NCBI GenBank assembly: GCA_025526935.1
Contig: JAHLKD010000073.1
Location: forward strand, 62,001-126,000
DNA from: Cladochytrium replicatum
Taxonomy: Eukaryota > Chytridiomycota > Chytridiomycetes > Cladochytriales > Cladochytriaceae
Length of the DNA: 64,000 nt
Direction of reading: 5' to 3'
The notes beneath the pieces were generated by a model that worked only from the letters and a program-made list of their open reading frames with translations, made no database searches and was not told where the DNA came from. Positions 57,585 to 64,000 of the stretch are shown here, in pieces. A program made the position numbers and the translations under genes. Each line of letters opens with the position of its first letter. The first letter of the stretch is position 1.

Positions 57585-59262
57585 ATGAAATATAGGCTGA
57601 TTCCCCTACTGAATCGAGCGCGATTGAACACATCCGCTGTCTCTTTGTGCAATGGAACCCTCGGGGTCATCCTACCAAAGGCTGCTCAGCGATTGTACTC
57701 AACGCACTCTGACAATAAGGTACATAATTGGATCTACATTCTATTTGGAGATTTTGGATTTAATTTTCTGGGCTTATTTCCAGGCTTGGTTTGCCCATGG
57801 GAAGATCATGATTTCAAACGGGAGCAGTAAGACGCCATCAGCATTGTATGTGCAGCTGGACTACTACTGTCATTCGATGCTTGATTTTATAATTTCGTTT
57901 TAGCCACGCTTTCTGGCTCCGCGATCACTGCCGATGCCCTGAGTGCTTTCATCAGATTACAAAGCAGCGTCTCTTGGACACTGTGAACGTTCCTTCGGAC
58001 ATTGCTCCAAAAGAAATGACCTTGAGTCCAGACGGAAACACCGTTCGAATCAATTGTAAGGCTTCACGTCCGGGCGAGAAATGAAAGGCTGATTACTGGC
58101 AAGGGACCCATGGCGACCATGTTTCTGAGTACCCTCTCGAATGGCTTCGTGAGCATTCGTACGATCCACCAGTGAGGACACAGACAGCACTGAACCGGTA
58201 CGGGTCTTAAGATCTTGATTCAAGAGCTTCTTACCCTTATTTTGATCAAGCCCTAAGCATTTGTGGGGGTCTGAGCTTGGACATAAGCTTCCCACTGTAT
58301 GCTTCGAAGAAGTTATGAAAGGCGAAAAGGGGCTCGGGAAGTGGCTGGAGCTAATTGTTCGTTATGATATAAACCATCGCAAGAATCATCACTCAAAAGC
58401 TTTTCTAGGATGTCTATGGCATCGCCTTTGTTGATGGTGTTCCAGCCAGCGAAGAAGGCACTCGCACAGTTACAGAACGCATTGCATTCATCCGCGAATC
58501 GCACTACGGTACTATAACTGCGGAATTCTGTTAATATTAGCATGGACTAACACTTTCACTAGGCACGCTCTGGAGTTTCACGAATGATTTGGAACACGGC
58601 GATACTGCTTACACGGACCTTGCGCTTCCAGCACATACTGACACGACCTATTTCACAGATCCAGTGGGGTAAATATCAGTGCCCGGAAAGAATCCCAGGA
58701 ACTGATTGGAATGCTTTGAAGGCTCCAACTGTTCCACGTCATTGAATTCGAAGGCACGGGCGGAGATTCCCTCTATGTAGACGGCTTTCAGGTTGCTCAG
58801 CAGCTCAAAGAGACTGCTCCAGAGCACTACGACACGCTCTCACGTATCCCCATCCCAACGCACTCCGCAGGTGACAAATCTGTTCTCGTGACACCTTCGG
58901 TTTCTCGCGGTGTTCCGATCTTGAACCACGACCCTCTGACGGGCGAATTGCGCCAGATCAGGTTCAACAATGACGACCGGTCGGTGCTTGATGGGCGATA
59001 CATTGAGACGCCTGAGGACATTCCTCGATTCTATTCTGCACTGAAGGAATGGACACGCTTGCTTAGGAAGAAGCAGAACGAGTTTTGGATTCCGTTGAGA
59101 CCCGGGAGGGTAGCTGTTGTGAATAACTGGCGGGTATTGCATGGACGTGGATCTTACAGGGCGAAACGTCGGGTGTGTGGAGCCTATGTAGGAATGGACG
59201 ATTTCAAGAGCAGGCTGCAAACCGTGACGCTTTGCGCGAAAGCTAAAGAGATTGATTTGTGA
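57585..59262 (+). CDS. trimethyllysine dioxygenase (carnitine synthesis)
   Basis: Eight-exon model: join(57585..57719, 57784..57845, 57904..58055, 58104..58197, 58251..58356, 58409..58508, 58563..58668, 58722..59262), 431 aa. A mitochondrial presequence (MKYRLIPLLNRARLNTSAVS) is followed by the GBBH-type N-domain with FWLRDHCRCPECFH, whose cysteines and His bind zinc. The Fe(II)/2-oxoglutarate dioxygenase domain follows: GTLWSFTNDL, AHTDTTYFTDP with His241 and Asp243, and NWRVLHGRGSYRAKRR with distal His392. Order and size fit TMLHE rather than gamma-butyrobetaine hydroxylase, partly from the presequence, but the two are close. It hydroxylates N6-trimethyllysine, the first step of carnitine synthesis. 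The next gene starts 71 nt after the stop. Confidence 0.88.
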
Positions 59263-59333
59263 AGGAATATAAATTGAGTTTTGCTTGTACACATGCGTGA
59301 TTGGCATCGCAGGTTCTCTGATCCATACGAAAG

Positions 59334-61386
59334 ATGGCTGATCGTCGAGTCTTGAAGTACGAATCCCCTGCCCGTCAAGAGATTAAACCGGACATCAGCG
59401 AAACGCTGCTTGAGCTGAAGAGATCTTTGCCGTTTCTCCCAGGTCATCAGTTTGACATTGATAAGGTGGATTGACTGTGAGGATCCGTTCAATTGTGTTG
59501 TGTTTTGAATGTTCGCAGATTCTCCCGCATCATAGGAAATCGCACGCCTTTGATTATTGCAATGGTGTGGCCGTCTTCAAGGAAGAAGCGCCAGGCATTG
59601 GTATTCTTCCATTGTTTTAATGAAAGATCAGAGTCACTGATCAGATCCGCAGGCGGAATACCCTTGACTGGTCAGGAGGAGGTCAAAGTTCACACATCCT
59701 TGGAGATCTATCCGCATATGGACGGGGTTGGGATTAGCGTGCCCGCCTGGGTAGCCTTTGATCGAAAGGTATAGACTAATTTACGGTAATTCCGGCAAGT
59801 TCTGAGGATCTGGCGAAGGTGCTGAGATTCTATGCGTACTTCCAAGAAGCTGTACATGAAAAGCGAGAAGAGCAATACCGCGTTCGAAAGTGGGGGAAAT
59901 ATTCCATTGCTCAAGCCCATTTAAATTCTCTTTTTTTGCAGAGTGAATATTTACTTCTACCTTGAGGACGACACTATCCATGTGAGTGAGCCGAAGACGC
60001 AAAACAGCGGCATTCCTCAGGGTAGAAACTATCGGACGATGACGAGCTTCTTACTCAACTTTCTGATCAGGGACTCTGATAAGACGCCACCGTATTCCCA
60101 GAGCAGATTCAGTGAAAGGACAACATTACATCGTCACTGATCTAAATGTCGAAAAGGAAGTCACTTTCTACTCACGCACCTTCAAGATCATCGGATGCGA
60201 TGGATTTACCAGGGTTGGCGGAATCTAGTCATGTCAATTCGCAGCGTTGCTGATATCCCTGGCTCATGTAGGACTTCTTGGAAGCGCTGGGAATTGATGT
60301 GCCCAGAGGTCAAGAGTTTCCGAAGGACCCTTACGAAACACATCGTTCTGAAATGTTGTCGCGAATCAAGAAGACATTACAGTCCAACACAAAACCACAC
60401 ATTTCACCTCTCAAAACGTTCCTTGAGAACGATCGGCGGGTTCTCCGATTCTACTGCGTGTGGGATGACACAAACAGTGTGTTTGGCGATGTTCGTCACA
60501 TGGTTATTCACTATTACCTCAGCGACGACACCATTGAGATTCGCGAAGCGATCCCACCCAACAGCGGTCGAGAACACAACACTCTATTCTTGAGACGCAG
60601 TCGCCTACCCAAACGCTTCCACAGCAACAGTCTTGGGTTCACCCAGAACGCAAACATCCCCAACAGCGCTCATCTCAATCCGAACGGGGAGACCACGGAC
60701 GAGTTTTATACTGACCGCGACCTGATGATTGGATCGGTGCTGCACCTTTACGGTCGGCCTTTTGTGATCTGCGACTGCGACGAGTTTACCAAGGAATACT
60801 ACCGGGAAACTTATGGCCTTGAGAACTTTGATCCGGTTCGCATCGAGGACTATGATGTTGCGGAGGCGAATTGTGCCCAGGAGCTGATGGCGTTCTTCCC
60901 GATCGCAGCGGAGAAAGCAAATGAGTCTTCTTCGCTTGCGATCCCTTCGACCACAAACAACCTGCCCAAGAAGGATTTCAAAAAGATGGCCCAGTTTGAT
61001 GGCGTGACGTTGCGGTACTCGGCAACACTGAAGTCTCAGAAGCGAGTGGATCAGGACCGAAAGTTTGTCATTTCGTTGTATCCTGCGGACGACTCAATCA
61101 CTGTGTTTGAACCACATCAGCGTAACTCTGGGATTATCGGTGGAAAGTTTTTGGAGAAGCAGAACATCCGAAAGGATGATGGGACCTATTTCACTGTTCA
61201 GGACTTCTATATCGGTAAATTGAACGGCCATGAAACGACACAGACTGATTTACCAATGATTTTGTAGGCGCGGAGGTTGAGTTTTATCATCATGTCTTCA
61301 TCCTTTGTGGTGCCGATGATTATGCTATCAAGTTCATGGATCAGCACCCAGATATGTTTCCGAAACACAGGGCAGCTGCCCAGTGA
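59334..61386 (+). CDS. EFHC-like protein with three DM10 domains
   Basis: Eight-exon model: join(59334..59465, 59519..59600, 59653..59768, 59819..59889, 59942..60021, 60071..60213, 60272..61214, 61268..61386), 561 aa. The start has LKRSLPFLPGHQFD, as in EFHC1. DM10 domain 1 is at about 107-205 (AFDRKVLRFYAYFQEAV, VNIYFYLEDDTIHVSEP, NSGIPQG, FKIIGCDGFTR). DM10 domain 2 is at about 254-355 (RRVLRFYCVWDDTNS, IHYYLSDDTIEIREA, FVICDCDEFTKEYY). DM10 domain 3 is at about 440-550 (VTLRYSATL, VISLYPADDSITVFEP, NSGIIGG). EFHC1/Rib72 proteins lie inside axonemal doublet microtubules. The sequence stops soon after DM10 domain 3, so the EF-hands of EFHC1 are missing. Confidence 0.9.
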
Positions 61387-61648
61387 AACTAAGATCAAGA
61401 TTATTTTAACAGATAAATACGTAATGTAGACTTTTCTGTATCAACTCAGGCTTTTTCATGAATCTATTTCGTCTCTGTTTCTAAAAAATAGCAAAACGTG
61501 GCGCAAAGTTGCATCCGTGGCGTGGCCGACAGGTAAGCTTCTTGGTGATTACGTTGGACCCAAGGACTCACAAGCTTATCTTCAGGCTATCCCACATTAA
61601 TTCCGTGCTTCGGCTGCATTTAACCAGCGGAAATACGGTGTATGAACC

Positions 61649-64000
61649 ATGGCCAGTCTTGCGAAGTTGAAAGAATCTCTCATTGCAGCTGGGGGAAAGG
61701 AGGAGAAGGTGGAGGTGAATCAGAGGCATCTCATCGATAAGATTCTTGCCAGATATTCGGCTGAGTTTACTGTCTATCGAGAGGTGAGAGAATGCATTGC
61801 ATGTTCGAACCTAATTGCTGACCCTTTCCATCAGCTGCTGCAAAATTCCAACGATGCAGGTGCGTACCTCGCAATTCATTGACGCAGAGTATTAATGAAA
61901 TTATTTTAAGGTGCAACGGAGGCTCAGATTATCTTTCACGTCGACGCCTCGAAAGTGGCAGCGGCGGCTGGCAATGGTGGCCCGTTGAACTTGTTTTCTG
62001 GAATGGGTGGATCAAAGAACGCGAAGACAGTTACGGCTGTTGAGTATAAGAACAATGGAAGGCCGTTTTCGGGGGATGACTGGAGGAGACTGAGATCGAT
62101 CGCCGAGGGAAACCCAGATGAACAAAAGGTACGGTCTCTTTGTTGTTTCACGCGCAGAAAATATTCACGCAAACATCGTGGTTTCTTTAGATCGGATTTT
62201 TCGGTGATATTGCGTGGGGTCACTTGATCTGATAATGAGCTAAACAAAATGAACAGGAGTCGGATTCTATTCGCTTTTCAGCATAGCTGAAGAGCCGCTC
62301 GTGACATCTGGAAATGAATGCATGGTGTTTTTCTGGAAAGGTAAATAGTCCTGCCTTTTGTTTCTGGAAAAGAACCGCTTACTGTTTCGCAGGCGACCAG
62401 CTGTTCACAAAAACAGACAAGTTGGATGAAAAGGACGTTACTCAGTGGACCACATTCTATTTGGCTCTCAGAGAGCCAATAGAAGCTCCAGAAGTACAGG
62501 AATTTGGTCGCTTCCTTGCCACATCGGTTGCGTTCACAAACAAACTCCGAAAAATTGAAGTGTTTTTCAACGATCAAAGAGTGCTGTACTTTGATAAGAA
62601 AGTTACAGATCCTCAGCCATTACCACTTCCCAGATCTACGTACACGGTCAACTCTCCAAACAACATTTTTACGTTGGAGTCAATTAATGTCAAGCAAGCT
62701 CAAATGGATGTTGTCGCACTGCTCGAGTTTGATGTCAGCAAAATGGTATCGCAGGGCACACCGGACACACGACAGACGAAAGAAAGCCATTTCAACTTGT
62801 TCATGCGGACAGCGGCCGGCGAGTTCAAAGTGAGGTTGTCAGATGCGTTCATCAAAGAGATGGAGCGAACGACAAAGAAACGCCCACCACTTGAGACGAG
62901 CATCCAACTCATGTTCTCAAACTATGATGAGTACGAGAATAGCTCGGGGCTGAGGGAAAAGAATTCTATGTTCGATGACTTAATTCCATCGCCAAAGGAC
63001 CAAGGACGTATTTTCATAGGGTAAGTGATTGTATCCGGAAAGTTCAGAATTCATGCTGAAGTTTTATTCATAACACAGATTCCCAACTCACCAGACAACA
63101 GGGTGTGCAATTCAAATGGCGGCACATTTGATCCCCACTGTCGAGCGAGAATCGATTGACTTTGTGGATAAGACTCTGAACATATTCAATCAGGAAGTTC
63201 TTTCCATGGGTGGGCTATTAGCTCGGATCATTTACGACGAGGAAATGAAGTCGATTGATCGGATGTACCAAGAGATGTCGCTCGATGAAGCGGCCAATAC
63301 ATGGCTTCAGAAGAGAGGATCACACGCAATGATGTCGTTTTCATTCAAACCAACGACACCTGCAGCGCTGGTTGGAAGGCTAATATCAACCTACTTTTAT
63401 AAGTTTGCTACGAAGCCTATGGAAATCATGTCCACGGTCGGTGTACGCCCTGCAACAGTGGTGCGCTTACCCGACCCATCGATGGCTGGTTTCTTGAAGC
63501 GTGTCCCGACAATCTCAGATGAGGTGATGAAGAACTGCGACATTTTCGTCAAGCATCTTCAAACTCAGGGATGGATTAAGCCGGTTACGCTGGATGATGT
63601 TTTTGAAGAATTGGGCTCGCGAGTCTTTACGGAATTGGAAATGGTTGCATTGATGAGATGGTGGATTGATTTTCGAAAGCGGGTTGCGGTGACGAGCACG
63701 GAGATCGAAAAGCTCTTAAAGTTGGCGAAGTTCACCTTGACACCGAATTCTACTCTGAAGGACAAAGCGGGAGAATGGACCCTGAGCCAAATTAAGCACC
63801 ATTTCAACCCGAAGATTTTCCCCCCCGATCTTCCTCGCGCTTTGACCGTTCTACCACTGGAGATTGGCAAGAGCTTTGCGAAATATGACTTGGAGTCAGC
63901 TTTTGGGTGCGTTTCTACTTATTTTGTACATTGTTATTCTAATGGTTTCTCAGGGGTTGGACCGAACTCTCTGTACTTGACTGGATGAGACACATCGTGA
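61649..64000 (+). CDS. GHKL ATPase-like protein, DUF3684 family, 5' part
   Basis: Partial; runs off the window. Exons: 61649-61783, 61835-61859, 61911-62128, 62191-62203, 62257-62340, 62393-63020, 63079-63906, 63954 onward. Every join keeps frame. The GHKL/Bergerat N-box is LLQNSNDA (residues 46-53). The ATP-lid glycine motif IGFFGVGFYSLFSIAEEP is split by a 13-nt microexon (62191-62203). The rest is the conserved fungal DUF3684 body (FSFKPTTPAALVGRLI, FPTHQTTGCAIQMAAH), related to Sacsin and Hsp90-type folds. The molecular role is unknown; ATP-dependent chaperone-like activity is plausible. An out-of-frame ATG sits at 61642, just before the start. Confidence 0.85.

Noticed and set aside
1-64000. 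CRISPR arrays, bacterial-type operons, tRNA or rRNA genes
   Set aside because: No regularly spaced repeats were seen and no convincing tRNA T-arm plus acceptor pairing was found by eye; the gene structure is eukaryotic.

Overview
The window is nuclear DNA of a zoosporic (flagellated) fungus, most likely a chytrid-grade lineage. Genes lie on both strands, are closely packed, and are cut by many short GT-AG introns of about 45-80 nt. Fungal markers are a Skt5/Chs4-type chitin synthase regulator, a fungal sugar porter, Spf1, Orm and a DUF3684 GHKL protein. Flagellar markers are a CFAP144/FAM183 homologue and a three-DM10 EFHC-like protein, both absent from non-flagellated fungi. I could run no search; all exon joins were read by eye from splice consensus, frame and family conservation.

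Layout. 0.4-7.3 kb: a small unknown gene (-), SKT5-like (+), a Golgi-type glycosyltransferase-like protein (-). 7.4-16.5 kb: RPC11 (-) divergent from an MBOAT lysophospholipid acyltransferase (+), then a Cys-rich membrane protein and an MIT-like/RasGEF protein (+, separated by only tens of bases), a lysyl oxidase in seven exons (-) divergent from CFAP144 (+), and a UBE2J-type E2 (-). 16.5-21 kb: a FAM47-like gene (-) nearly touching an arginyl-tRNA synthetase-like pseudoenzyme (+), then a broken reading region. 21-34 kb: a BIG/Sec7 ArfGEF (-), a small unknown gene (+), a P5A ATPase (-). 34-41.5 kb: an ABCA-type half transporter (-), a ZFAND2-type AN1 protein with an 8-nt microexon (+), a small single-pass membrane protein (-). 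41.5-43.9 kb: probable decayed repeat. 43.9-52 kb: NADPH oxidase (+), eL43 (-), sugar porter (-), mS41 (-). 52.3-56.5 kb: Orm (-), an MFSD1-like carrier (-), a CoA-binding protein (-). 56.5-57.5 kb: repeat debris. 57.6-64 kb: trimethyllysine dioxygenase (+), EFHC-like (+), a GHKL/DUF3684 gene running off the end (+).

How they fit. This is an ordinary core-genome neighbourhood, not a gene cluster for one pathway. Themes that recur are secretory/ER membrane function (Sec7, Spf1, Orm, UBE2J, MBOAT, ABCA), axoneme structure (CFAP144, EFHC-like), and wall or extracellular redox chemistry (SKT5, NOX, lysyl oxidase). The best leads are the intact lysyl oxidase with copper and LTQ residues, the catalytically dead ArgRS relative, two microexons (8 and 13 nt), predicted C-terminal prenylation on two unrelated proteins, and a receptor-like protein with PY motifs sitting 44 nt upstream of a RasGEF.
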